Positions 34,339-43,238 of a stretch of DNA of 64,000 nt are shown here, one piece after another; the stretch's first letter is position 1, and each line of letters opens with the position of its first letter. Both the position numbers and the translations under genes were made by a program. The DNA lies in the NCBI GenBank assembly GCA_018970545.1, contig JAGWWC010000002.1, forward strand, positions 62,001-126,000. The letters are read 5' to 3'. The notes under the pieces are model-generated. The model worked only from the letters and a program-made list of their open reading frames with translations. It was not told where the DNA came from and made no database searches. This stretch comes from Betaproteobacteria bacterium (lineage in GTDB: Bacteria; Pseudomonadota; Gammaproteobacteria; Burkholderiales; Burkholderiaceae_A).

Positions 34339-36087
34339 ATGAGAATTTCCCATTTTCACTTCCAGACCTTAAAGGAAGATCCAGCCGATGCTGAGGTGGT
34401 CAGTCATCGCCTGATGCTGCGGGCGGCCATGATTCGTCGGCTGGGTGCGGGCATTTACAACTACATGCCGTTGGGCCTGCGGGTAATCCGCAAGGTGGAG
34501 CGCATTATTCGCGAGGAGATGGACCGGTCGGGTGCCATTGAGCTCTTGATGCCCTTGGTGCAGCCGGCTGAGCTCTGGATGGAGACAGGCCGCTGGGAGA
34601 AGATGGGGCCGGAGTTGCTTCGTGTGAAGGATCGGCACGGGCGAGATTTTGCGATTCAGCCAACTTCAGAGGAGGTGATCACGGACATTGCCCGTCAGGA
34701 GTTGAAAAGCTGGCGGCAGCTGCCCAAGAATTTTTATCACATACAGACCAAATTCCGTGATGAGCGGCGGCCGCGATTTGGCGTGATGCGGGGCCGAGAG
34801 TTCACCATGAAGGATGCTTATTCGTTCGACCGCGATGTCGCCGGCGCTGAAAAAAGCTACGACAACATGTTTGAATGCTACTGCCGGATTTTTGATCGGC
34901 TTGGCCTGCGGTATCGCTCGGTGGCCGCCGATACCGGCGCGATCGGAGGATCGCGCTCCCACGAGTTTCAGGTGATCGCCGACACGGGAGAAGACGCAAT
35001 CGTCTATTGCCCCCAATCCGATTACGCTGCCAATATGGAGCTTGCTGAGGCGGTCGCGTTGCTGTCGGATCGCAAGCTGGCCGCGCAGCCAATGACATTA
35101 ACGCCCACGCCTGGCAAATCCACCTGTGCTGACGTAGCCGCGTTTCTTGGCCTGCCGATACAGCAGACGGTGAAATCCATTGTGTTGGCCACTGATGCGC
35201 GTGATGAAAAGGGCGCCGTGGCGGCGACGAAAATCTGGCTTTTGCTGCTGCGGGGTGATCATGATCTCAACGAAGTGAAGGCGGGTAAGCTCGAGGGCCT
35301 GGATCAGGGGTTTCGTTTTGCGACGGTCCAGGAGATTGAGTCCTGCTTTGGCTGCAAGCCAGGCTACCTCGGCCCGGTTGCGCCCGTCCGGCCCATCACG
35401 GTGATTGCAGACCGCACCGTCGCGCGGATGAGCGACTTCGTGACGGGGGCGAACCAGTGGGACCACCACCTCTGTGGTGTCAATTGGGGCCGCGATCTGC
35501 CAGAGCCCGATCAGGTGGCCGATATCCGCAACGTTGTGGAGGGGGATCCCTCTCCCGACGGCAGAGGCAGCCTCTCCATTCAGCGTGGCATCGAGGTTGG
35601 CCACGTGTTTTATTTGGGCACGAAATATTCAGAGGCAATGAAGGCCAGCTATCTCGATGAGACCGGCAAGCCCGCACTCATGGAGATGGGATGCTATGGC
35701 ATTGGCGTGACCCGAATCGTCGGGGCTGCCATTGAGCAGAATCATGATCAGCGCGGCATCATCTGGCCGGCTGCGATCGCGCCCTTTGAGGTCGTCATCT
35801 GTCCAGTGGGCGCAGCCAAGTCCGATCTGGTCAAGGCCGAGGCCGAGGCCATCTATCAGGAGTTGCTTGCAGCCGGAAGCGATGTCGCAATTGATGATCG
35901 CGATGAGCGTCCTGGAGCGATGTTTGCGGACTGGGAGCTGATTGGTGTGCCGGTCCGGGTAACGGTTGGCGAGCGGTCGCTCAAAGAAGGCAAACTGGAG
36001 TTGCTTCAGCGCGCCGGTATGGCGGCATCGACGTGTGAGCGCAGTAGTGTGGTTTCAGCAGTCCGCGGCCTGCTATCCGCGAATTAA
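34339..36087 (+). CDS. proS: Prolyl-tRNA synthetase
   Basis: [60 protein letters not shown], editing domain. Confidence 0.97.
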   Translation: MRISHFHFQTLKEDPADAEVVSHRLMLRAAMIRRLGAGIYNYMPLGLRVIRKVERIIREEMDRSGAIELLMPLVQPAELWMETGRWEKMGPELLRVKDRHGRDFAIQPTSEEVITDIARQELKSWRQLPKNFYHIQTKFRDERRPRFGVMRGREFTMKDAYSFDRDVAGAEKSYDNMFECYCRIFDRLGLRYRSVAADTGAIGGSRSHEFQVIADTGEDAIVYCPQSDYAANMELAEAVALLSDRKLAAQPMTLTPTPGKSTCADVAAFLGLPIQQTVKSIVLATDARDEKGAVAATKIWLLLLRGDHDLNEVKAGKLEGLDQGFRFATVQEIESCFGCKPGYLGPVAPVRPITVIADRTVARMSDFVTGANQWDHHLCGVNWGRDLPEPDQVADIRNVVEGDPSPDGRGSLSIQRGIEVGHVFYLGTKYSEAMKASYLDETGKPALMEMGCYGIGVTRIVGAAIEQNHDQRGIIWPAAIAPFEVVICPVGAAKSDLVKAEAEAIYQELLAAGSDVAIDDRDERPGAMFADWELIGVPVRVTVGERSLKEGKLELLQRAGMAASTCERSSVVSAVRGLLSAN

Positions 36088-36104
36088 AAAAAGGAGACGA
36101 CATC

Positions 36105-36896
36105 ATGAACGCCCCTGAGCAGCTTTATGTCTTGCGTGAGGATCAGGATGCGCTCGCCACCATCACCATGAATCGTGGCGAGCGGTTTAATCCACTATCC
36201 TCCGAAATGATCTTGGCGTTGTGCCAAACATTGGATGCGATCGCCCAAGACAAATCGGTTCGGGTGGTGGTGCTTCAGGGAAATGGCCGAGGATTCTGTG
36301 CCGGCCATGACCTCAAAGAGATGCAAAACCATGCCCAGGACTCCGCATGGATTGCTGAGCTGTTTCGCTCGTGCAGTGAATTGATGATGCGCATCACTCA
36401 AATGCCGCAGCCCGTGATCGCCAAGGTCCACGGCATTGCAACCGCGGCGGGCTGTCAGCTGACCTCAATGTGCGATCTCGCGGTCGCCAGCGCTGACAGC
36501 CGGTTCGCCCTGCCCGGGGTCAATATCGGCCTCTTCTGCTCAACGCCAGCTGTGGGAGTGGCACGTAATATCGGCCGTAAGCGGGCGATGGAGATGCTGC
36601 TTACGGGCGAGATGATTGATGCAACGACCGCGCTGCAATGGGGCCTGGTGAATCGGGTAGTGCCCGCAGCGCAGCTCGATGCAGAGGTCCAGCGGCTTGC
36701 GGAGCTGATCAAGGCCAAGAGTGCAGCTGCTGTCGCGATGGGTAAAACGACCTTCTATAAGCAAATCGAGATGGGGCTTGCCGGCGCCTACTCGGTCACG
36801 GGTGAGGCCATGACCTGCAATATGGGCCTTGCGGATACTGCGGAGGGCATTGACGCGTTTCTTACAAAGCGCGCGCCGCGCTGGAAAAACGCTTAA
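36105..36896 (+). CDS. Enoyl-CoA hydratase/isomerase family protein
   Basis: GRGFCAGHDLKEMQNHA, HGIATAAGCQLTSMCDLAVAS crotonase fold. Confidence 0.92.
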   Translation: MNAPEQLYVLREDQDALATITMNRGERFNPLSSEMILALCQTLDAIAQDKSVRVVVLQGNGRGFCAGHDLKEMQNHAQDSAWIAELFRSCSELMMRITQMPQPVIAKVHGIATAAGCQLTSMCDLAVASADSRFALPGVNIGLFCSTPAVGVARNIGRKRAMEMLLTGEMIDATTALQWGLVNRVVPAAQLDAEVQRLAELIKAKSAAAVAMGKTTFYKQIEMGLAGAYSVTGEAMTCNMGLADTAEGIDAFLTKRAPRWKNA

Positions 36897-36917
36897 AAAG
36901 CGTATCCAAAAACAAAC

Positions 36918-36940
36918 AAGCCCGGGATTTCCGGGCTTTG
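36918..36940 (+). terminator. Candidate terminator hairpin after enoyl-CoA hydratase gene
   Basis: AAGCCCGG-gattt-CCGGGCTT, weak T tract. Confidence 0.55.
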
Positions 36941-36985
36941 GATGATGCTGAATCAGGGCCGCGACCCCCGAACTGCCACCACCGA

Positions 36986-38041
36986 TTACTTCACAGCGGC
37001 CAGTGTTTTCTCTGCTTTATCGACCAGTGGTGCTCCAATCTGGGCCTTCCACTTGTTGTAGACCGCACGGGTTGCCTTAATGAACTCCTCTCGATCGGCC
37101 GCACTAGGAGTGGATACGGTTACGCCAAGGCCCTCGATGGTTTTCAATAGCGGCTTGCCAGGCTCCACGAGTCCGGTTCTCGCGATTGTAATCTCTTGTT
37201 TTCCCGCATCGATTGCCGCCTTACGCACGATTTCCCGATCTTCAGCGGTCCAGCTATTCCAGACCTCTTTATTTACGACGAAGATCAGCGGATCCACCAT
37301 GTAGCCCCACATGGTCAAATGCTTCTGGGCCACGGTGTGAAGCTTCGCAGCAGTAAAAATAGTCAGTGGATTTTCCTGGCCGTCGACGGCACCTGAGGAC
37401 AGCGCAGGCTGGGTATCGGCCCAGCTCATCTGAACGGGATTAGCCCCCAGGGCTGTGAACATGTCGATAAATAGCGGCGATCCGACCACTCGGATTTTCA
37501 TACCCTTTAGGTCAGCGGGTGTCTTGATCTCACGCTTGGAGTTTGAGAGCTCCCGAAAACCGTTCTCGCCCCAGGCCAGTGGCACCACACCTGCCTTATC
37601 AAGAATAGCGAAGATATCTCTGCCGACATCTCCGCCGGTGATCGCATCAATCGATTTGAAATCCTTAATCAGAAATGGCAATGAGAAGAGATTGAGCTCT
37701 TTCACCTGAGGCGACCAGTTGATGGAGGATCCAATCGCCATATCGATTACTCCCTGGCGAATCGCGGTGAACTCGCGGGTCTGATCACCGCCGACCAGTG
37801 AGGTGCCGGGGTACATCTTGATGTTGATGCGGCCCTTCGTGCGCTCGCGCACGAGGTCTGCCCATATGTCGCCGCCCTTGCCCCAGGGAAAGGCGTTCCC
37901 CAGCACGGTGGACAGCTTATATTCGGCCTTATAGCCTGGCGGCAGGGCCTGTTGCTGGGCCTGGACTGCCCCTGCGCTCAGCGCGATGCCGAGTCCGCAG
38001 AGGGTCAGGGCGAAGGCCCGTAATCGAGTAATGAGTGTCAT
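36986..38041 (-). CDS. TRAP transporter substrate-binding protein (DctP family)
   Basis: Signal peptide MTLITRLRAFALTLCGLG; KGMKIRVVGSPLFIDMFTALGANPVQMSWADTQPALSSGAVDGQENPL. Confidence 0.92.
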   Translation of the reverse strand: MTLITRLRAFALTLCGLGIALSAGAVQAQQQALPPGYKAEYKLSTVLGNAFPWGKGGDIWADLVRERTKGRINIKMYPGTSLVGGDQTREFTAIRQGVIDMAIGSSINWSPQVKELNLFSLPFLIKDFKSIDAITGGDVGRDIFAILDKAGVVPLAWGENGFRELSNSKREIKTPADLKGMKIRVVGSPLFIDMFTALGANPVQMSWADTQPALSSGAVDGQENPLTIFTAAKLHTVAQKHLTMWGYMVDPLIFVVNKEVWNSWTAEDREIVRKAAIDAGKQEITIARTGLVEPGKPLLKTIEGLGVTVSTPSAADREEFIKATRAVYNKWKAQIGAPLVDKAEKTLAAVK

Positions 38042-38076
38042 GTGAGCAGCTCCTTGTTGAGATGATGAAGATGGTT

Positions 38077-39375
38077 TTAGTAGCCTAGGGCCTTGGGTAG
38101 CCAGAGGGCAAGCCCTGGGAAGATGACAACGGCAGTCACCGCGATCAGCGCGGCAAGCACAAACCACCAGACCCACTTGAAGGCCTGATCTATCGGAACT
38201 TTTGCCATTTTGCACGACACCATCAGGTTGACGGCCATTGGCGGTGTGAACTGTCCGACTGCCACCATCATGGTCATAAGAATACCAAACCATACCGGGT
38301 CCCATTGAAAGGCGCGCATAAACGGCGTCAGCAGTGGCACAAAAATCAGAAAGATTGAAATTCCATCAAGAAACATTCCGACAATTAGCAGCAAAATAAC
38401 AATGTATGCGATTGCCGCGCTGCTGCTGATGCCGCTGCTCAGAATTGCCTTAGCAAGGGGGTCAATGATCGAGAGTGTCGACAATGCATAGGCAAAAATT
38501 GATGCGAGTCCGATCACCATCAGGATGACTGCAGACAGTTCTGCGGCCTCACGAAAGATCGGCAGTAGATCTCGTAGGCCGATGGTCTTGTGAATGGCCA
38601 TTCCGATGAGCAGTCCATAGCCCACCGCGACCGCTGCGGCTTCGGTGGGGGTAAACCAGCCCAGCCGCATTCCGCCGAGTATCAATATGGGTGCAGTAAG
38701 ACCCCAGAGGGCCTCGCGTAGACTGATGAGCAGGGCGGGTCTGGCCTGCGCGGCCTCTTGTGCGCCGAGTCCATGGCGCCGCGATAGCCACACAGCCGGG
38801 ATCATCAGTGCAAGTCCGATGAGTACACCCGGCAGCATGCCTGCCGCGAACAGGGCGGGTACCGAAGCCCCCGGCGTCAGCACGCTGTAGATGATGAGGG
38901 CAATAGATGGTGGAATGAGAATGTCGGTTGAGGCTGCCGCGCCGATGACAGACGCAGAAAACGAGGCCGGGTATCCCGCGCGGGCCATTGCCGCGATCAT
39001 GACGCCGCCAACGGCCGCCGCGTTCGCTGGACCTGATCCCGAGATGCCACCCAGAAACATCGCCACGGCGATAGCAACCACCGGCAGCATTCCGGGGCCG
39101 CGCCCTACTATGGCAATGGCGAGATTGATTAGGCGCTGAGCCACGCCCGAACGGTCAAAGATCGACCCTACCAAGACAAACATGGGTAGAGCGAGTAATG
39201 GGTATTTTGTCAGCGTAGCGTAGAAATTTTGGGGCACTGCCAGGAGCCCAAAATTTGCGGTGTCAAGATTTGCCATGGCGATAGCAGCGGTTGCGCCGAG
39301 CCCTAGTGCGATCCCGATGGGCACTCCTGCCAGCATCAGTGTGATGAACAGGATAAAAAGTAGGGCCGCGATCAT
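38077..39375 (-). CDS. TRAP transporter large permease (DctM family)
   Basis: GGISGSGPANAAAVGGVMI, LGMFLDGISI-type motif, polytopic membrane protein. Confidence 0.94.
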   Translation of the reverse strand: MIAALLFILFITLMLAGVPIGIALGLGATAAIAMANLDTANFGLLAVPQNFYATLTKYPLLALPMFVLVGSIFDRSGVAQRLINLAIAIVGRGPGMLPVVAIAVAMFLGGISGSGPANAAAVGGVMIAAMARAGYPASFSASVIGAAASTDILIPPSIALIIYSVLTPGASVPALFAAGMLPGVLIGLALMIPAVWLSRRHGLGAQEAAQARPALLISLREALWGLTAPILILGGMRLGWFTPTEAAAVAVGYGLLIGMAIHKTIGLRDLLPIFREAAELSAVILMVIGLASIFAYALSTLSIIDPLAKAILSSGISSSAAIAYIVILLLIVGMFLDGISIFLIFVPLLTPFMRAFQWDPVWFGILMTMMVAVGQFTPPMAVNLMVSCKMAKVPIDQAFKWVWWFVLAALIAVTAVVIFPGLALWLPKALGY

Positions 39376-39875
39376 ACGGCATCCTTTTCAGTGGTCTGAT
39401 CATTTGGGCGCTGGATCTGCTGAAAGCGTTGCAGTGATCGTGTGCAGAGAATTGCGCAGAAAATTGGCAGCCAGATCGAGTACCACCATTTGGGCAGGCC
39501 GATTGCAGGTGACGTGTCTCCGAACCTGAACTCGTCCCAGGCCATCATTGCAGACAACAGGCCGAGACCAAAGAAAAATAACGCATTGGCGAGAGCCGAG
39601 AATTTTTCAAAATAAACCTTTCGGCCTGGGTCTGCGGCTTCAGAAAAAAATTCAATTCGGATATGACTGTCTCGCGTGATTGCAGATGCGCTACCCGCTA
39701 GGCACATCACGAGCATCAGAAAGCTTGAGAGCTCTTCTGTCCATGCGAATGACTGGTCTGTGAAGTAGCGGACAAAAACATTGACCAGAGTGATCACCAG
39801 CAGCGCGCCCAGAAGCCATGCGCCGATGACCTCTTCTGCCCGGCGGTGCCAGGCCACCGGTTTAGCGTTTCCCAA
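39372..39875 (-). CDS. TRAP transporter small permease (DctQ family)
   Basis: VNVFVRYFTDQSFAWTEELSSFLMLVMCLAGSASAI; adjacent to DctM. Confidence 0.92.
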   Translation of the reverse strand: MGNAKPVAWHRRAEEVIGAWLLGALLVITLVNVFVRYFTDQSFAWTEELSSFLMLVMCLAGSASAITRDSHIRIEFFSEAADPGRKVYFEKFSALANALFFFGLGLLSAMMAWDEFRFGDTSPAIGLPKWWYSIWLPIFCAILCTRSLQRFQQIQRPNDQTTEKDAV

Positions 39876-41265
39876 ACCCGCCCATTCCCGGAATTCCGCC
39901 CATGCCTTTCATGGCACCAACGGCCCGCATCATCTTTGCGAGACCGCCTTTTTGCATCTTCTTCATCATTTCTTGCATCTGTTCAAACTGATTCAACAGG
40001 CGGTTGACTTCCTGCACTGAGACGCCCGCACCCGCCGCAATCCGCCGCTTGCGGCTTGCCTTTAAGAGGTCGGGATGCTGTCGCTCTTTGGGTGTCATGG
40101 AGTTGATGATGCCCTCCATGCGCGGTATGGATTTTTCGGCTGCGGATAGATCAGTGCCTTTCGCGGCTTGTTGCATCTGGGCCGGCAGCTTATCGACCAA
40201 CGAGGATAGGCCGCCCATATTGCGCATCTGTCCGATTTGCATTTTGAAATCATTCAGGTCAAAGCGGCCGCCTGTCTTGAATTTCTCGGCCATTTTCTCG
40301 GCCGCTTTCAGGTCCACCGTCTTTTGGGCCTGCTCGACAATGGCCAGAATATCGCCCATCCCCAGCACGCGATTGGCCATCCGTTCGGCATCAAAGGCCT
40401 CCAGGCCATCAATCTTTTCTGAGGTGCCGACAAATTTGATTGGGCAGCCGGTCACGGCCCGCACCGATAACACGGCGCCGCCCCGTGAATCGCCATCCAT
40501 CTTGGTGAGAACGACACCCGTCAGGGGAAGGGCCGCTTTAAATGCAGCCGCAGTCCGCACCGCATCCTGGCCCTGCATCGCATCGACCGTAAAGAGCGTC
40601 TCAATCGGCTTGACAGCGCTGTGAAGCTGCGCGATCTCGCGCATCATTTCTTCATCAATGGCAAGCCGACCCGCGGTATCGATGAGCACAACATCGTGGA
40701 GATGCCGCCGGGCATGATCCAGGGCCTGCTGTGCGATCGCTACGGGGCTCGCACCTTCTGGCGTTGGAAAAAAATCAACACCCGCCTGTGCGCTGACCAG
40801 CCGCAGCTGATCAATGGCAGCCGGCCGATAGACATCACACGAGACGGTCAGAACCCGTTTTTTCCGCGATTCAGCCAGCCACTTGGCGAGCTTACCGACA
40901 GTCGTGGTTTTGCCGGCGCCTTGCAGTCCAGCCATTAGCACTGCCGCAGGCGGCGCCACGGCGAGATTGAGCTGCATTCGGCCCATGGCGGATGCGTCCT
41001 CGCCAGCCATGAGACGAATCAGCTCTTGATGCACCACGCCCACCATGGCCTGGCCGGGACTCAGGCTGGCCTGGACCTCTTGGCCCATTGCCTTTTCTTT
41101 GACCTTGGCAATGAAATCTTTGACGACATGCAGGGCCACATCCGCATCAAGCAGGGCAAGCCGGACCTCACGCAGCATGTCCTGCGTGTTGGAGTCGGTC
41201 AGCCGAGCCTCGCCCTTGATGGTTTTGACGACTCGTGCGAGCCGTTCGGTCAGATTCTCAAGCAT
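39862..41265 (-). CDS. ffh: Signal recognition particle protein Ffh
   Basis: GLQGAGKTTTVGKLAKWL, DTAGRLAIDEEMM, TKMDGDSRGGAVLSV, C-terminal M domain. Confidence 0.97.
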   Translation of the reverse strand: MLENLTERLARVVKTIKGEARLTDSNTQDMLREVRLALLDADVALHVVKDFIAKVKEKAMGQEVQASLSPGQAMVGVVHQELIRLMAGEDASAMGRMQLNLAVAPPAAVLMAGLQGAGKTTTVGKLAKWLAESRKKRVLTVSCDVYRPAAIDQLRLVSAQAGVDFFPTPEGASPVAIAQQALDHARRHLHDVVLIDTAGRLAIDEEMMREIAQLHSAVKPIETLFTVDAMQGQDAVRTAAAFKAALPLTGVVLTKMDGDSRGGAVLSVRAVTGCPIKFVGTSEKIDGLEAFDAERMANRVLGMGDILAIVEQAQKTVDLKAAEKMAEKFKTGGRFDLNDFKMQIGQMRNMGGLSSLVDKLPAQMQQAAKGTDLSAAEKSIPRMEGIINSMTPKERQHPDLLKASRKRRIAAGAGVSVQEVNRLLNQFEQMQEMMKKMQKGGLAKMMRAVGAMKGMGGIPGMGGFGKR

Positions 41266-41287
41266 GCTGCGCTACACTGCCTTTGTT

Positions 41288-42118
41288 ATGGATGCTTCAT
41301 TCTACGGCGCCGTATCGTTGGTGGCGGCCGCAGGCTATGCGGGCTTAGCCTGGGCCCACCGCGCCGGCACTGCGGCTGCGACCATGCCGCTGGCCTCGCG
41401 CTCGGGGCAGGCCCTGCTGCTTGCTGTCATCGCCATTCACGGGCTGTCCTTGTTACCGAACTGGTTTTCACGCGAAGGCCTGTATTTCGGCTTTGCGACC
41501 TCGATCTCGTGGACCCTCTGGCTTGCGGTGCTGCTGCTGTGGATTGAATCCTGGTTTCAGCGGCTGCCGCCGATTACGCAAGGTGTTTTTGTCGTCGCCG
41601 CGATCGCCGCTGCGTTGCCGCTGATTTTTCCCGGCCGGCCACTGACCACCGCGTTGGATATCAGCTTTCGTCTGCACATGCTGCTTGCGATGCTGGCCTA
41701 CAGCACCTTTACGCTGGCGGCAGCCAGCGCCCTGCTGATGTTGTCGATGGAGAAAGCGCTGCACCGCACCCGGCGCGTCAGCATCGACTCAGGAGGCTGG
41801 TGGCAGGGCCTGCCACCACTGATTGGTCTGGATCAGATGTTGGTGCATATGGTGGCGGCAGGATTCGTTTTGGTGACCCTGACGCTGGGCTCCGGCATGG
41901 TGGTGGGTGCTGAGCTGGGGCGTGGGTTGCTTCGGTTTGACCATAAAACCGTGTTTACCTTGGCCTCATGGGCCCTCTCGCTGATATTGTTGGTGGGCCA
42001 TCAATGGTGGGGCTGGCGAGGCCGAGTCGCTGCGCGCTGGACGCTTGCCGGATTTGCCACTTTGTTGATGGCTTATGTCGGCACCCGTTTTGTTTTAGAA
42101 GTCGTATTGGATCGTTAA
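41288..42118 (+). CDS. Cytochrome c assembly protein (CcsA/YpjD family)
   Basis: Eight-TM-like protein divergent from ffh; FRLHMLLAMLAYSTFTLAAASALLML, LASWALSLILLVGHQWWGWRGRVAARW. Confidence 0.88.
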   Translation: MDASFYGAVSLVAAAGYAGLAWAHRAGTAAATMPLASRSGQALLLAVIAIHGLSLLPNWFSREGLYFGFATSISWTLWLAVLLLWIESWFQRLPPITQGVFVVAAIAAALPLIFPGRPLTTALDISFRLHMLLAMLAYSTFTLAAASALLMLSMEKALHRTRRVSIDSGGWWQGLPPLIGLDQMLVHMVAAGFVLVTLTLGSGMVVGAELGRGLLRFDHKTVFTLASWALSLILLVGHQWWGWRGRVAARWTLAGFATLLMAYVGTRFVLEVVLDR

Positions 42119-42119
42119 G

Positions 42120-42359
42120 ATGTTGCTACGCGTCGTCATTATTTCTCTGGCAGTCATTGCAGGCTTGTGGCTGTTAAAGCGTGCATTTTCGAAGCGCAGC
42201 AGCGCGAAAGACGCGCAGTCTTCTGCGGACACGGTGGCCCAATCGAAACTCATTCAGTGTGCCCACTGCAGTGCCCGGCTTCCCGCCACAGATGCGGTCT
42301 GGAGGGATGGGCAGGCCTACTGCAGCATGACCCATCGGCATCTTGGACCGAAGGGCTAA
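42120..42359 (+). CDS. Short membrane-anchored PP0621-family-like protein
   Basis: N-terminal TM then CAHCSARLPATDAVWRDGQAYCSMTHRHLG. Confidence 0.75.
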   Translation: MLLRVVIISLAVIAGLWLLKRAFSKRSSAKDAQSSADTVAQSKLIQCAHCSARLPATDAVWRDGQAYCSMTHRHLGPKG

Positions 42360-42943
42360 TGGGTGCCCTTCGGTTTGATGCCCAGGGCTGGCTGACTTCG
42401 GGCGCGCGCCGATCACCCTCACCGCATTGCGACGAGCGGCCAAAAGATGCCGAAATCACGCTCGCTGTGATTCATAACATCAGCCTGCCCGCGGGCTGCT
42501 ATGAGGGCGGCGCCGTTGAGGAATTGTTTCTCGGTCGGTTAGATTGCAATCGGCACCCTCATTTCTCAGGGCTCGCAGGCCTACGAGTGTCAGCCCATTT
42601 TTTCGTTCGGCGCACAGGCGAGGTCATTCAGTTTGTTGGCCTTCAGGATCGGGCCTGGCATGCGGGCGCCTCGGAATTTCTCGGCCGCCCCGCCTGTAAT
42701 GATTTTTCAATTGGGCTTGAACTCGAGGGTGTGGATGATGCGCCGTACCCTGACATTCAGATGCAGGCGGCAGCCGATGTGCTTGCGGGCGCAAGCACCG
42801 CGTTGCCGAATTTGAAGTGGATTGCCGGGCACTCTGACATCGCGCCGGGGCGCAAGACGGATCCTGGACCCACCTTTTCATGGCCTGAGATGTTCAGGCT
42901 GTTAGATGGGCGTGGGTGTTTACTTACACGGCCGTATCCCTGA
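42359..42943 (+). CDS. ampD: 1,6-anhydro-N-acetylmuramyl-L-alanine amidase AmpD
   Basis: AVIHNISLPAGCYEGG, VSAHFFVRRTGEVIQFV, WHAGASEFLGRPACNDFSIGLELEG, GHSDIAPGRKTDPGP; TAATG junction. Confidence 0.95.
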   Translation: MGALRFDAQGWLTSGARRSPSPHCDERPKDAEITLAVIHNISLPAGCYEGGAVEELFLGRLDCNRHPHFSGLAGLRVSAHFFVRRTGEVIQFVGLQDRAWHAGASEFLGRPACNDFSIGLELEGVDDAPYPDIQMQAAADVLAGASTALPNLKWIAGHSDIAPGRKTDPGPTFSWPEMFRLLDGRGCLLTRPYP

Positions 42944-43074
42944 TTTTTCGGGCCTCGCCAATTGGTTTCGCTGTAAAACCCGCGCCAAATCGGCATGTGC
43001 ATTTTCTTTTAGGGCTGGGCCTGGCTGGCTGGGCCGTGTGCACCGCACACGCGGGTTTGCCCTGAGCAAGCCCC

Positions 43075-43104
43075 TTGCTCCATGATCCCCGGGACTACTA
43101 GAAT
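43075..43104 (+). promoter_or_regulatory. Candidate nrdA promoter (TTGCTC-18-TAGAAT)
   Basis: TAGAAT (5/6 to -10 consensus) 18 bp after TTGCTC; overlaps the upstream NrdR-like box. Confidence 0.4.
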
Positions 43105-43141
43105 TAGGTCCTCCAGCCAAAAAAAGTACTACATCTAGTGT
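43095..43141 (+). promoter_or_regulatory. NrdR-box-like pair upstream of nrdA
   Basis: CTA-GAAT-TAG core (box 43095-43110) and CTA-CATC-TAG core (box 43126-43141), exactly 31 bp apart; the second box matches ACACTATATATAGTGT at 12/16 on the reverse strand. Confidence 0.6.
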
Positions 43142-43238
43142 TTCTAGGGGGAGCGACATCCTCCACAACCAACCCTCATTTGTCCGTCTTTTCAAGCGTT
43201 TACAACATTTTTTTTAAAGAATTTTCTGGGAGAGTTTC

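Noticed and set aside
36986-38305. Extended 439-aa start for the DctP protein
   Set aside because: N-terminal 88 residues overlap the dctM coding end; a clear signal peptide starts at 38041 (MTLITRLRAFALTLCG).
38549-38791. Short ORFs inside TRAP permease and other long genes
   Set aside because: Alternative-frame ORFs within well-supported CDSs; no independent RBS or motif evidence.
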